Assembly: GCF_021018895.1 (NCBI RefSeq)
Contig: NC_079368.1
Coordinates: forward strand, 12,104,001 to 12,168,000
Direction: 5' to 3'
DNA from: Seriola aureovittata
Lineage: Eukaryota; Chordata; Actinopteri; Carangiformes; Carangidae
Length of the DNA: 64,000 nucleotides
Shown here: positions 14,386-27,353 of the stretch, in pieces
How the letters are laid out: the number at the start of each line of letters is the position of its first letter
Position numbering within the stretch: the stretch's first letter is position 1
Program-made: the position numbers and the translations under genes
Notes under the pieces: model-generated
The model's input: the letters and a program-made list of their open reading frames with translations, nothing else
Told to the model about the DNA's origin: nothing
The model's database searches: none

Positions 14386-14883
14386 TGTCAGAACTGATGT
14401 TTGACCCCAGAGCAGAGACAGAACACAAAACACACCAGCAATAATAGTGTAAGGGACTTTATTGGTCAGGGGAATCCAGGTGTCTGGTGATTACACAAGG
14501 CAGGAGTAAGGAGGACACTAGGGACCAGATGCAGGTTAGTGAACACACTCTGGAAACACGTGGGATGACTGCAGACCAAAGGCAGGTGGTATTGTGTGGT
14601 ATGACGACAGCGGAGTGTGGCAGGATCAGCAGCACACAAATCAGGAAGTCTTCGCCGTGAAGAGCGGAACAATCTGGCAACGAATGGATGCATGATCGGT
14701 GTTGATATACTGCATATGATGAGTGATAGATTGTAGGTGTGGTGATGAGCTGCTGTCCAGACCACGCCCCCGCTGAGTCACCTGATGTCACGGGAAGCAC
14801 ACAGACACACACACATACACAAGGGAGGGGAGACAAACAGCAAACAGAGAAAAAACACTGGGAGACGCAGCAGGACTGTGACA
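14386..14883 (-). mobile_element. Solo LTR-like element (Ty3/Gypsy-type candidate), ~498 bp
   Basis: On the minus strand the segment begins TGTCACAGTCC and ends CAGTTCTGACA, giving the TG..CA termini with short inverted ends (TGTCA..TGACA) typical of retroviral-type LTRs. It has a polyadenylation signal AATAAA (14458-14463, minus) about 70 bp before its 3' end, as in the R region of an LTR. No gag/pol and no second LTR are present, so it would be a solo LTR left by recombination. A clean target-site duplication was not seen (left flank GTTTT, right flank GATAT). It abuts the end of the satellite array. It could also be part of another repeat class. Confidence 0.5.
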
Positions 14884-15946
14884 GATATCTTATTATGATA
14901 TATCTGAATATATTAAGATATAAGTTTATAACATATATGAAATACATACAAATATTTCTTAATTTCTTATTTAATTTCATATGGAAATTCAACACATGTA
15001 AATATATTACATTTGTGTATGGGCATTCCTGAATGTAAATTCAAACCATATATGTTAATAAACCGTTTGGTTGCTGTCATGAAAAGGTCAATCTCTTTTC
15101 TTTTGGAGGGGTGGCAGGGTTGTTGCATCCCTACCAACCTATGCCCTTATATGAGTGCGTGTTTATTCTTGTTTTATTCTTCAGGTCAGGACAGTCTGAA
15201 GTCAAACATAAAATTTGAACAGCTCCACTAGTTTGATCACTTGCATTCCTCTTGCTTTATGTGTCCTAAAGTCCAAAGTCAACAGCTTTGCGCTAATGGA
15301 GATGTGCCTTCTCAGTTTTGTTTGTGATTGACACAGGTGACATATCATAGCGTAGAATACCAGTCATTACACCCACTGCGCAGCTCTTTTTTAGCTCATA
15401 ATGCTGATGAGATCTTTGGGTGAAGTGCTGGTCACTGTCTATCAAATCTGCCTCACACTTTTTATCACAAAGCCCCTGTGTTGTGAATAAAATGCAAAAA
15501 GATATTTTTCTCTCTGTAAGCATGAAAGCTGCAAGTCTACTGCTGTATAAACATTTACAGCCAGAGGACAAAGATTTATTTGTAAAGAAAAAAAGCAGGA
15601 AAATCAGTTAAAAAAATATAATACCATGTACTGTACATTCCCTCACCATGCTGCCAGTGTACAATTCCTTTAGATGCTTTGCTGTTATACTTTACATTTC
15701 ACAAAGCATGTGCCAGTGGTGTTAATGGCTGCACTTTATTCTTCTATAAAGCTGAGACAACCTGGTTAGTGAAGGAGGGCTGTATATAAGTTCTCACACT
15801 CAAGGCTGTCTATTCTTTGACCACTGATTCTGAATGCAGCCTGTCTTTCTTACAGGTTTACAGGTGCAAAGGGGCCTCTCCTTCCCTTTTCCTCCTCCAC
15901 CTCTTTTGTGACTGAGTGATGTGTGTATGTCTGATATTGTAGAAGA

Positions 15947-16051
<105 letters not shown>

Positions 16052-16389
16052 ATTTCTATGCCTGGTATTGTCCTGAGGGTGCTAGGAGGTGCATGAGTGT
16101 GTGCATGCGTGTGTGCCAGACCTCATTGTGTTGAAGTGGAGCAGAGGTTGTGTGTTTATGTGAGTAAGGAGTGAGTGTAGTATCGTGAAGTGGTGTGCAG
16201 TTTGGCTTGGATTTGGTTATATAGACTCTGTCATTGTGTGTGTGCGTGCGTGCGTGCACGGGCGTGTGTGCGGGCATGTGTGTGTGAGTGAGTGAGTGTG
16301 TATGTATGGGCACACCCATGTGCGCATGCTCCATCTCCACCAGTGTCTTTGGCAAGGTTGTCTGTCCTGACCCTTGCCCAGGCATCATG

Positions 16390-16390
<1 letters not shown>

Positions 16391-16447
<57 letters not shown>

Positions 16448-16464
16448 GTGTGTGTGCGTGTGTG

Positions 16465-16498
<34 letters not shown>

Positions 16499-16499
16499 C
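16391..16499. repeat. (TG)n microsatellite, ~109 bp, with TGCG interruptions
   Basis: Alternating TG with three CG steps near 16443-16471; preceded at 16238-16300 by degenerate TGCG/TGTG sequence. Confidence 0.97.
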
Positions 16500-19400
16500 A
16501 TGTATGCGCCTGTTTGCGCCTGTTCCTATGTCAGTGCACGTACACGCATGCATGCAGTGCCTCCACTAATGGACAGTCTTTGTGGGGGCCTCTCTTTTCA
16601 GCCATGCTGCTTTTGAGACACATTGTGCCTGGGCATAGAAACAGAAGCTCTCCATTGCCCCTCAATAGGCCAAAAACAAAACCGTGTCAGGCGAGCTAGC
16701 AGCCCCCGAGTGTTTGCCATTTAAGTCCCGACCAATGGTGGTGCAGATGGAACAAAAGGCCTGGACAGGGAAGGAGGCCTGCACTGTTTACAGTGCTAAT
16801 GTCTGGGTGGCACTCCCAACAAGGCCCCTCCATACACATACATGTGTACGCACACTCAGTCACTCAATCTCTCTCTTTCTGTGTCTCACTCTGTCACATA
16901 CACACACTGAATCAACAGGTACATGCGCACATCTTGTGCATTTTTTAAACAAAACTGCCAGTGAATCTTAGACATACTGGGGTGAACATGTGTTCTCTAT
17001 AATGCTGAAGCATGAGTCTGTCACTGGAAGCAAGTTAGGAACTTGTTTATGAGGAAAGGAATAGCAGACTTTGTGTCATGTGTGCATCTGATAACTGAAG
17101 TGGCGATGTTTTGTTTTCCAAAGATGCCCTCATTTCTTTCTATTACAAAGACACTCTCACACTTATGTGTTTCTTGGTGTAGTCAAACAGATTTGTTAGG
17201 TGTGGGCAAACTGAGCTCAGAGGATAATCTCAAAATCTGCCTTTTGACCAGTTTATATATTTCATGTAATTTTGTCATTAACATTTCTTTAATTAATTAA
17301 AAGTTTTATCCAAACAATCAGGATAGCACAGTGTTCCTTTTTTAATATAAGGATTAATATAATAATAGGATTTGTACAGTCCTATAGAAACAGTTTTATA
17401 GTCATTCTGTCTCTCATCAATTTAATATGTGAATTTAATGTCCTGCGTTTTGTCTATCTAACACTGAGACGAAACATCTTTTCACATGTTGTTTATATAC
17501 ATTGCTAACTTGAATCTCCAATTTGAATATATGAAAGCACTTTTTAAAAAAGTCTGTATTATTTAATGTCATTATTACTGCAGTGTAAGAAGTAAGGCGC
17601 AATCAATGTGTTTGCATGCCTCAAACAGCTGTCTCTCCTCTTATTCCAAGGTGTCTCATCCCAGTTCAGTACAGGCGAGTAAAACAACTGACATTGAGAG
17701 GTGCTGTCAGAGACGAGGGTATGTTTGGGCTTTCGATTTTTACTGAAGAGGAGAGGGGAGAGTCTGACACTGGTATCAAATAGCCTGCTCTGTCCTTGGA
17801 CTGGGGTTATCTTGTAAATACTCTGCTCCAAGTCTATAAAAGCGAGGGTCCTTTATGACGGCCAAGGCCACTCATTCACTTTAAAATAAAAAAGCACTCA
17901 GTGCAGTCTCAGTGTCTGGTTAGGGAGGCGGCAAGTGGGGAAGGGTAGATGAAGGGATGGAACTGAAGGAGAAAGTAGAAAGAAGAAGTACAGTGCCACA
18001 GTCTTTGGAGTAGAGTTCTTGTTGTCACAAGTTTCACTCTTCCAGGAAATATTATATGGAATGTAAAGTAGCTGACGTTGGGAGATGATTTGAACAAGTT
18101 AATGCAATATCCTCCCCTCTCTGGGCTTTCGCTTGATTTTGTTTCTCTGTGTCTCTATTCTGTTTGTATTTTATTCTAAGTAAATACAGAGTCCCCTCAG
18201 CGGCCCCTGTAGCTAGTGATTCAGGTTCCTCATCTCTGGATGTGTAATGAGTTCTGCCTTGTTTTTGTCTAACAACAACACACAATAATAAGCAAAGTAA
18301 TTAAAAGCAGTACGAGGGAGATGGGGGGGAATGCAGACCCCACTTACCGACAAGCATTAAAAATGAATTGCATTCAAGAAGCAGCAGTGGTATTACTGGT
18401 TTGATGAAATGAGCTCTGTTTTGAGTAATTTTTCTGTTTAATTTTTTTCTTGTGTGATGCATGTGTGTCTCTCCTGCTCCGGCAGATGTGTACAATGTTG
18501 ATTTTATTAAAAATGAAGACACACAGCGTAGCATAGCATAAACAAAGTCTGATTATACCTGTGTTACACTGCCTGTTGGTTTGACGTGGATGTCTTCACC
18601 ATGAGTAGAAATTGAGGGGGGGTGGTGGGGAGGGGGAGTGAATTTAGATTTAATTAGCTTTTTGACTAAGGACAACATCTCCATGTTTTGTTACAGAGGA
18701 CAGAGTTGCTGTGGCAGCGTGGCTGACCGCCTGTCACCTGCCCGGGCTCTCTTTGACCTCGTCTCCAGTGGCAACATGTCCTGCCCCCTTCAGACAGACA
18801 GCCACGTGGGGACAAAATGACATCCTTAACCTTTACGCCTGTCGGCAAGCAACATGACAACACGCATAACTGAGTGTATGCGCCTGTGCATCTCATATGG
18901 ACAACCAGACACATAGGGAACTAACACACCCAAGCGCACACACACTGTGCACATACTCTCACACACAGCACAGAAGATCATCTAATATCAGAGAGCGTCA
19001 GGGGCGGAAATCCGATCATCTGACAACCAGGATACAGATAGCGATTCCCCACCGCTGATCCATGCAACAGATAGTTTCCACAAACAGCAGCCCAGCTAAG
19101 GTTACAGCCAGCCAGGGCCCACATAACGCTCTGCCTCACATCGAGATAAAACAAAAGCTTAGGTTACCGTCGATAGGAAATCGATAAGAAAATGCAGTGT
19201 TTGTGTTAGATTCTTGATGAAAACTTTGACAAAAGGAAATTAGAAAATGTTTGCTTCTGCTTGCACTAATATCATGTGTATCAGTCCTGTTAGGTATTAT
19301 GTTTTTGTAATTTTCACTTCATGATTATATCATTGTTCATCTCCTTTTTTAATTGAAGCTCATTAAATGTTTAACCCAAATGTCAGTATATTTGATTAAA

Positions 19401-19909
19401 CACCCATAATTGTTTAAAAAAATTCAATTCAGGCAAAGTAAAGTATCATCACTTTACATTTCCCTTGCCTCAAAGTCCTCTTAATAATATGAATATGTAT
19501 TTATATTATAAATGAAGTAAAGAGATATGGCTCCCTTCATATCAATGTAATTATGAATCACAAAAAAAAGAGTTTGATTCAAATAAAATAGGCCATTTGT
19601 ACACAAGCAATTAACTAGTGCGGCTTTAAATAATGTAGCCCAGATGGAACCTAATTATAGTCGGCATGCTTTGATTCGGGCTTTCTGTTGGAGTATCACT
19701 CGGGGCGTCACTTTGGATTTTCAGTCACCTAGCGTTTGTTTTGAAATTTGTGACAATCAGAGCCGATTACCATTTGTAACAGCATGCAGCGTTTGGTGCG
19801 GAGGGAAGAAAGCATGGCCCATAGCTATGGAGGAGTTTCCTTGTTTCCTTTTCAACGGCTCAAAACTCTCCTCCTCTGTTCCCTTAGCTCACTGCACACA
19901 AATGATAAC

Positions 19910-19911
<2 letters not shown>

Positions 19912-19946
<35 letters not shown>

Positions 19947-20185
19947 TGTATGTGTGTGTGTGGGTGTGGGCGTGTATGCGTGTGTGTGCATGGGCGCGTG
20001 TTTTTGATTGGTTGGTGGAGGGTACAGCGGGTATGTGCTACATGTGTAAGTGAATGTATGTGTGTGTGTGTGTGTGTGTGTGTGCGTGCGCACCATCCAT
20101 GAGTAGGCCCATGCAAGTGACGAGTGTGTGTGTGTGTGTGTGCGTGCGCACCATCCATGAGTAGGCCCATGCAAGTGACAAGTGT

Positions 20186-20231
<46 letters not shown>

Positions 20232-20237
20232 GTGTGT
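19912..20237. repeat. Compound (TG)n with a 58-bp duplicated insert
   Basis: TG tracts are separated by a segment starting GCGTGCGCACCATCCATGAG that occurs twice, at 20084 and 20142, one base differing (GACGAG against GACAAG). The duplication boundaries lie in the TG tracts. Confidence 0.9.
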
Positions 20238-20644
20238 CAGCATCTTGTAGAGTCAGAGGGAGATCAAACAGTCAGTCAATTACCTTGAGAGGGCTCCAGT
20301 GGCTGTGACAGAGAGGAGGAGGCTAAATATCCAGGATCAAATACTCTCCTCTGCCTGTCACATAATGAGGCAGCTTCGCCAGGCTCAGACAACACACGTA
20401 GAGTGGTCAAACACAGGGCAGGGGTTAGGCGCTGGACTGAAACTGTGCCATGACCTGAGCACAGAGCACGGCTCGCACCACAGACCCTGTAACGAAACAG
20501 TGGCAAGAAAAAGACAGTGAACCATGTGGAATGACCTGGTTTTGTGCATTGACTGGTCATTAACTGTGATCTGATCTTCATCTAAGTCACAAGTGTAGAC
20601 AAACATAGTGTCCTGAAGCTATTATCACACAATCATTATCTTTT

Positions 20645-20850
20645 GTGTCTTTATGGAACACAACCATTAAACATTCGCAGTGCTGATGGAAAAAATAACT
20701 GGTCAAACCTCCTTTGGCATCAATGACCTCAAACAAGCTCTTCTAATAGCTGCAGATCGGATCTTCCCTATGTTCAGGAGGAATTTGGGACCGTTCTTCG
20801 TACAGAACTGCTTCAGGAAATGCAAAGGATTCACTCGCATCACCATGGAG
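20645..20850 (-). pseudogene. Decayed Tc1/mariner transposase C-terminal fragment
   Basis: On the minus strand, translation from about 20799 downward gives EERSQIPPEHREDPICSY, a stop, then KSLFEVIDAKGG, matching the usual fish Tc1 transposase ending (EER/EEWSKIPPE...Y.K.L..VI.AKGG). The preceding QFC residues are in a different frame, so there is at least one frameshift as well as one in-frame stop. The catalytic DDE domain and the inverted terminal repeats are not seen. A dead relic, not a host gene. Confidence 0.72.
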
Positions 20851-20859
20851 CTGTGTGTG

Positions 20860-21523
20860 TGTGTGTGGGTGGGTGTGTGTTGCTGCCTCACCGCAAGGTT
20901 GTAGCCGTCATCATTCTACATGGAATAATAATGTCTGTTAAGCCTGCCATTGCCTAATACTAATTATAAACACATTGTTAAAGTAAAGAGATTTTTTTCC
21001 CTGCATTTCCCTTGACAATACCCAATGTTATGGAGCTCACAATTACATCATTATTGCATTTACAATAAACGAGGACATTATTGCATTTACAGTAAACTTC
21101 ATTAGATTAATGCAATTACAATAAACTTGTTAAAATTGTAGCACGCAACTTAATTGATTCATAGTTAATGCAAGAAAGCACACATAAATACACAAGGTAC
21201 TTTATTTTGATCAATTTAGTGATTAGTTTGATCAGTGAAATACAAGTTATAATTAAAATCATGAAAATGGAAGAGCTCTTTGCCTGTCACATCTTGTTTT
21301 AACAATACATGAAATCAATTGGCCATAAAAGAAAAATCTGCTTATCAGTTGAAAAACTTTTTCAGCGTGGGACTAAAACTGAGGATAAAGTCGTGCTCAT
21401 TGGCCGTTTATGGGTTCACTTTACACACGAGATAGAGCCAGATGACACCTCATCGATCCCCACATCTTTTAAAGATATTACTTTGATTTGTGGCGTAGCT
21501 GAGGTAATTCTTTCTCTCCCTCA

Positions 21524-21556
<33 letters not shown>

Positions 21557-23896
21557 CCGGCTAGTGAAGCCTGGTCATTGGGGTTCCTCCTCTAAATCAG
21601 TGGTCACATCTCAGCTTTGACAACATCCATTAGGTTCGACACACTTTGGCTATTAAAGGAAGAGTGGACGTAAGCTGTTAAAGGCCTATTTAAGCTCATG
21701 TGAGAGTGGGTTTATGTCTCTATGGGTGTGAGTGTTGTCTGGGTAAAGGGGGGGGGGGTTTGGACTTCATCTCAAAGCCTCCACCATATAGAGGGGTGGA
21801 ACCTACCACCAGAGTCATTGGAGGGGCACAGTCTCATCTGCATATTGGCACAGAGACGCCCCCCTGGTGACCCCGAACTGTGATGGGATAGGGTGGAGAG
21901 GCTGGCGGCGTTCCGCAGGAGTTCACCGCCAGTTCAGGGTGAACGAGAGAGCGCTGCACCATTGATCGCTTCTGCAGGAGAAAAAAAAAAGGACAAAACA
22001 GAAGTAAAAACACTAGTGAGGGAGAGACCGATGAAATGGGGAACAAGGAGGAGGAGGAGGAGGAGGTGGAAAAAGATCACAGTGCCTCAAATTGGATATA
22101 AATGATAGATTAGAGGTGTGAGAGGGCTGTGTCTTTGTTTTCCAGGGATGGGTGTTATGCTGAGCCCTACACAGGTAGCAGAGTCACTGAGAGTGCCGGG
22201 TTATTGACTCCCATGATTGCTCGGCCAGTAAATTTGACCCAAGGCACTGACTGCAGTCTGGTTGCTATATAGCGTGCAGCACAGTCCCTTATCTCGGAGT
22301 GATCGAGAACCCTACATACTCGTACGCACAAATTACACACAAACAAAACACACCACCAGCAACTGAACCCAAATCCACTCTCAGCCCAAGACCCCACACT
22401 TACCCTCTGTCTTACAGTCATGCACACAAACACACACTAGTGTATCCACCCCATCTCCATTAATGCGTCCAGGCAGGGGTCAATCTAATAAACATGGGGT
22501 CAGTGCAGTGGTCATCAGAGGCCTGTCTATGGTGAGAGAGCCTTTAAGGTGCCTCCTAATTGTATCCCTGCGGCCTTCTAGTCTGGCTTTTTATAGCCGA
22601 TACAATGTACACACAGGAGAAGGGAGGAAGGAAGGAGAAAGGCACTGTAGAAAGGAGCAGAGGTAAAGAGGTATCTCTAATGTACTACTGATGTGACTCT
22701 TTCAGAAGGGTCATGGTTTTCACCCCTTTTCTGTTGAGACCAGTTGTTTTCAGGCAACCTTAAGCTTATCCTTTGTTTTAATCCTCATGAGGAATTGTAG
22801 GGATCCATTATAATATCCTTATCTCACAAAAAAATGCAGGTCCCAACAAAAAACAAGTCTTAAGTGTGCAAATAAAGACTGAAAAATAAATTTCATTACT
22901 GCCAGGCTTCTTTTCACTCATCTCTCGGTCTGTAAACACATGTAAATGTTTCTTAGATCCATCTATAGAGGGATGGAGCTGTTAATATCATCTCGCAGTA
23001 AACCTATTCTCCCTCTGGGAAAACAAGAGGGCACCTCAATATGGCTTCTCAAGTCCAGTTACAGTTTTGGGACTAAGCAGCTGAGCTGCTAGCCAGCGGC
23101 GGCAGAAACAAGCCCTTATCTGTTAGCGCTGAATGGTTAGCGAGCAGGAGTAGAAACGAGTCAGGTAGCAGCTGCAGCCATGATCTGTCCTCATCAGTGA
23201 TGCTCCAAGGCAGAGCTGAGGCGTTCTGTAGCAGGACTAGCTGGTGCAGGAGAAACTGCCACTGGGTTTAAGCTATCTAAGTAAAAAAGCTGGCCTGTGA
23301 TACCCTAACCCCAAGGAACCTGAGTCGCATGTACCAGATTTCAAGCGACCCCAACTTGGGAACTGGCTAACCTGCAGGAGGTCAGAGGGAAACCCAGCAC
23401 TGCTGCCTCCCCCCGCTACCGCCAGACCACCTGATATGTCCACTAGTTACTTCCACTCTCCATCTTCTGTCTTGCCTTTCCTCAATCAGCCCTTTAGAAT
23501 GAACGACTACCGCTCCACTGATTTCACTTAGTGCGCCCATTGTGCATAACTCTGGTTTTGTTGGAAGGGCTGAGATGGAGAGAGGGACGTGCAGTGGTGT
23601 TGATTATCAGGTATCCACTTGGATAACATATTAAGGCTGTCCCATTGGACTAATAGGTCATAGGCTGTCATGGCTCTCATGCTCAAGGTCTTTAGCTTGC
23701 AGGAAGAGATACAGTGCATTGTAGGAGTGGTGAGCCTTCTGAGACTAAACATCTTATCTAATGGTGTTCACTCATTTATAACAGTAGGTGTATAGGATGC
23801 CGGGATACATTTTAAATTATGTTCAAATATCCACATGCACTTGAACTCTGCTCATATTTATGTTTGTGTGTGCATCTGTGTCTCTTCTACATGTAG
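20860..23896. other. Presumed fam172a intron, segment before the terminal exon
   Basis: No exon recognised. Includes a three-copy 27-29-bp repeat (21050-21130), a (CT)n tract (21522-21549), a G run (21749-21758) and a purine-rich stretch (22046-22064). The last bases before 23897 are pyrimidine-rich and serve as the acceptor tract for the fam172a terminal exon. Confidence 0.45.
21050..21130. repeat. Three-copy 27-29-bp AT-rich repeat
   Basis: Imperfect copies start at 21050, 21077 and 21106, each of the form ATTATTGCATTTACAATAAA with substitutions. Confidence 0.8.
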
Positions 23897-24057
23897 GCAC
23901 AGAGAGACATGAGCTGACCTCCTGGATGAGCTTCACCTCCATCTTCAGGTTCTTCAGCGAGGTCCTGGAGGCGAAAGAAGACGAGGAGGCGGAGGAGACC
24001 TCCAACACGGTCACCACACGCAGCAGCTCCCTCAAAAACAAACACCAAGATTTGTAG
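23897..24057 (+). CDS. fam172a: Terminal coding exon of FAM172A/ARB2A (partial gene)
   Basis: Last exon of the ARB2-family cotranscriptional regulator, a protein with an alpha/beta-hydrolase-like ARB2 domain reported to act in alternative splicing with AGO2 and to carry an ER-retention-like tail (family knowledge). The acceptor ATGTAG ends at 23896. The exon supplies two bases of a split Gly codon, then 52 residues starting [19 protein letters not shown], then TAG. This matches the remembered human tail (TDRHELTSWKSFPSIFKFF). The fish segment after it is acidic (AKEDEEAEE) and longer than human. The C-terminus is HQDL, a KDEL-like variant of human HEEL. No upstream exon was recognised in 1-23,896, so the rest of the gene should lie off the left edge. 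Position, strand and convergence with nr2f1a agree with vertebrate synteny. Confidence 0.88.
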
Positions 24058-25165
24058 AGGACCGACGACAATGACTTGGAACAAGAGGAGAAGAAGGGGG
24101 GAATGCAGGCAGGGAGGCTGAGGTTCCAGATCCTCTCTGCTATTTTTTTTTCTTTTTCTTTCTCTCCCTCTGTAACCTCCATCTTTCCTTCTCACTCTTC
24201 TCGCTGAGTGTCATTTCTCCCTTCCAGCCCTCCCTGGCTCTGCGCACACATAGCCTTGTTGTTGTAAGAGACAAGAGTACAGGGTCACCATGTATACATC
24301 ACAATAACATTTTGCATTACTTCTAGATGAGCGGAACTGTCAAAGCAATATGGGCCTGAGTGTTAGCACTTCCCGTGGGCTGTGGCCTGGCTGCGGGTAC
24401 GGGCCACGGCAGCAAAGATTAAGTCTGACAGGCGCTGTGCACAATGCATTGTGGTGCACCTCTAATTGTCCTGACATCAGCCTGAACTGAGCTAATGCCC
24501 CGCCTGCCCTCCAGTCTGCACTGCTCAGTCTCTTGCTCCTCTCCCTCTTCCCCCCCGGTCCTAAAGCCTGGACTGCTTCAGCTCATGCTGTCTGGAATCT
24601 TCTGCTAAGATTTGATAACATTTTAACCTGGCCATTGCTCATTGTAATTTTTTTTTTTTTTTCATACTCACCACAAATGTTTTTTAGTAAGAGTGGATCA
24701 CCACTCTTAGCTGGTGACCATTTGTTGTGTGTTAACAAAGGATGTTGTTTTTATGATTCCTTCATTCTCTTAATTCCTCTGCACATGAAGTTAGTTTTAA
24801 ATGTGACTTTCTTGCTTTGTGTAAAATGTGGTTTTAACCCGTGCCATATATTCCTGGGATTGCAGTGCTTACAATAAGAGAGATCTTTTCTTTTTTTTTA
24901 TTTCTCAACTTGGAGCTAAATTTGAATGCAATGTCTCACACACACATTCACACTATTTGATTTTTAATATTAAGCCAATACTTCTCATAACTGTAAGTGT
25001 TTACTTTAGAATATCTCTGGGTTTGATTTGTAAAACCGTGGAGAGTCCACCTCTCTGTGTTTATTATAAATATATATCACTTTTTTTCAGTTTTATAGCC
25101 TGGAAATTGATGTCTCCAGATGATTGAATGTGATGAAACAAATAAAACAAATACAACCTGTGCTG
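24058..25165 (+). other. fam172a: Presumed fam172a 3' UTR
   Basis: The stretch follows the fam172a stop. The first AATAAA I see on the plus strand downstream is at 25141-25146, so a 3' UTR of about 1.1 kb is proposed. It contains a purine-rich start, T runs near 24650 and 24890, and no credible open frame. The extent is inference. Confidence 0.45.
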
Positions 25166-26767
25166 AATATGGAAAATTCAGGACACTGAGCATATTTAAA
25201 ATCACTTAAAGTCAAGCATCAAAATGGGTTTGAGGGATATCTCATTTTAACAGGAGCCAGAAGTCAGCTCACAACACTCATAAAGCCTCAATATATCGCC
25301 TTACACATGTCAGGAAATCCAAGATTTCAATATTATTCTAAGCCTGAATGATATTTCCTTAGATGTTGGAGAAACGTAACATATCTATTTTTTTCGCCTT
25401 TTTTCCTTCCACCAAAGTAGGCTACTCTTCTTGTGTACTTAGGAGTGACAAAGTCAGCTCCCTGCTCAGCTGCACATAATCTGACTATGTGACACAAACA
25501 TGATATTTTTTTTCCATAAGGCTGGTGTGTTTTATAAACCACTCAAGGCTTAATGGAATACATTTCTAATATGTCATGACATTAGTAAAAACTCAAACGG
25601 AATACTAAATCTTATGATACCTTAGACACTTTCTCAAATATATGCTTTTTTTTTTTTTTACTTCAAATAGTTACCATTGTTAAACTTGCACACTGTGAAA
25701 TCCTGCCTCTCCTGCCCACTGTGTGTATGGTTTAAGGCTTTTGTGGATTATCTTTCTGCTGTAATGAGACAACTGTGGCTGATGGTTGCAGGCCTAATTT
25801 CCTTTTAATTTGATTCAGATCTCTCCAGGTTTCTGCAAAGAAGTTGGCTTATTATTTGATTTGATGAGTTTCATTTCAAGATACCATTGCTCATCTTTCT
25901 GCTTTTCAGCTACAATCAGTTCATTTTTCACTCCATAATTTGTATATTGTTGCCTTAGGAATAAACAAGACTCTGCTCACTGTTTTTAATAATATCCAGC
26001 AAGCCATATGTGAATGGAACTAAAGATGTAAGAGCAGCCTAAATGCAAAGCACAGTCTGCAAATAAAAGGGGACTAATTTTGCCAATTGCTCTTGAAGAC
26101 ATTATTTTTTGCAGATGGTTTATATGTTGTTTTGGTTTCAGAAACACGCCTATTCAGTTTTATCGTAGTACAAGCCTTTTAGATTTTATGAAACCGCGAA
26201 GGTCCTGCCAGGTCACATATTTCCCTTCTATTCTCAAATGTTTCTCTTTTTCTCTTTTGATTCATTTCGGTTTTAAACGACTGTCTTTCAAAAATTATTC
26301 GACATTTTCTGCAACATAGTAATTACTTTACTTTTACGTGATTTATTTCTTCTTTTTTTTGTAATTAATTCATAAAATCTGTCTACAGCAAATAAAATAA
26401 GCTTTTGCATCCTTGTTTTTAAACTGTAGCCTTTATATTTTCCTATTCCATTGTTGATTATTTTATCATTATTATTTCTCGTTTTGCTATATATTTCCTC
26501 GAGTTTTCCTTGCAAACTACCACAATTATTATTATTATTATTATTATTTTTTATTTTTTTACCGGATTGCCGGTGCAGGATGGCGGACAGTAGGGATGTG
26601 TAGGGGGAAAAAATGAATGTTCAGAACACAGAGAGTCCGGTGCGATTGTATAAAGACAGACAGAGATGTTTCCCCCGATCAGTGTAAAGTGAGTGCAGCG
26701 GGACGAGGAAGTCGAGCACCAAGTGAAAAGTGACCTGACTCTCACATGACAGCTATCAAATCCAACC

Positions 26768-26792
26768 GGGGGGGGGGGGGGGGGGGGGGGGG
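26768..26792. repeat. Poly-G run of 25
   Basis: Uninterrupted G homopolymer; assembly length is uncertain for such runs. Confidence 0.9.
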
Positions 26793-27292
26793 AACCATGT
26801 TAATTTGCTACCAAATAATCGACCAGTGTGAAGTATCTTATGTCACATTTCTGAACTGTCACTTTTACGTGAAGTGGTGGTTAGACGTTTTAAGGGCTGA
26901 ACTTTTCAAGCATGTCCTATAAGGTCAGGCTATACACTGACAGAGAGCAGTGTCTTTAAACTGACAGGAAGGAGTGTGGCAAAAGGAAAACAAACTATAA
27001 ACAGTCATTCCCCTCTTTTTGGTCATTAATTTTGGCAAAGTGACCCCCCACCCCACGCCACCCCACCCCACCCCATCCCTCCTCTCCAACTCAGCGAGGT
27101 TTTACAGCATCATTTGTTTTCACACGGTGAAACCGATCAGGTCATTAAACGCCCCCTCAATAAATCTTTAGAAATCTTTTCCATTAACCCCCGAACAACA
27201 AGTGGAACCAGGCGAGTCCCCCTCACACCGTGTCAGAGCGCTGATTAAAGAGAGGCATTCAATCACACCGACACTCTCACTCACACACGCAC

Positions 27293-27312
27293 GCACACAC
27301 ACACACACACAC

Positions 27313-27352
<40 letters not shown>
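27293..27352. repeat. (CA)n microsatellite
   Basis: About 60 bp with one AACA interruption at 27313. Confidence 0.95.

Positions 27353-27353
<1 letters not shown>

Noticed and set aside
14459..14995. 178-codon minus-strand frame
   Set aside because: Overlaps the LTR-like element and shows no gag, pol or host-protein features.
19808..19834. Peptide ESMAHSYGG, sharing AHSYGG with the FAM172A/ARB2 hydrolase-like motif
   Set aside because: Only six residues match; flanking residues do not resemble the family and no fitting splice sites frame it. Judged coincidence.
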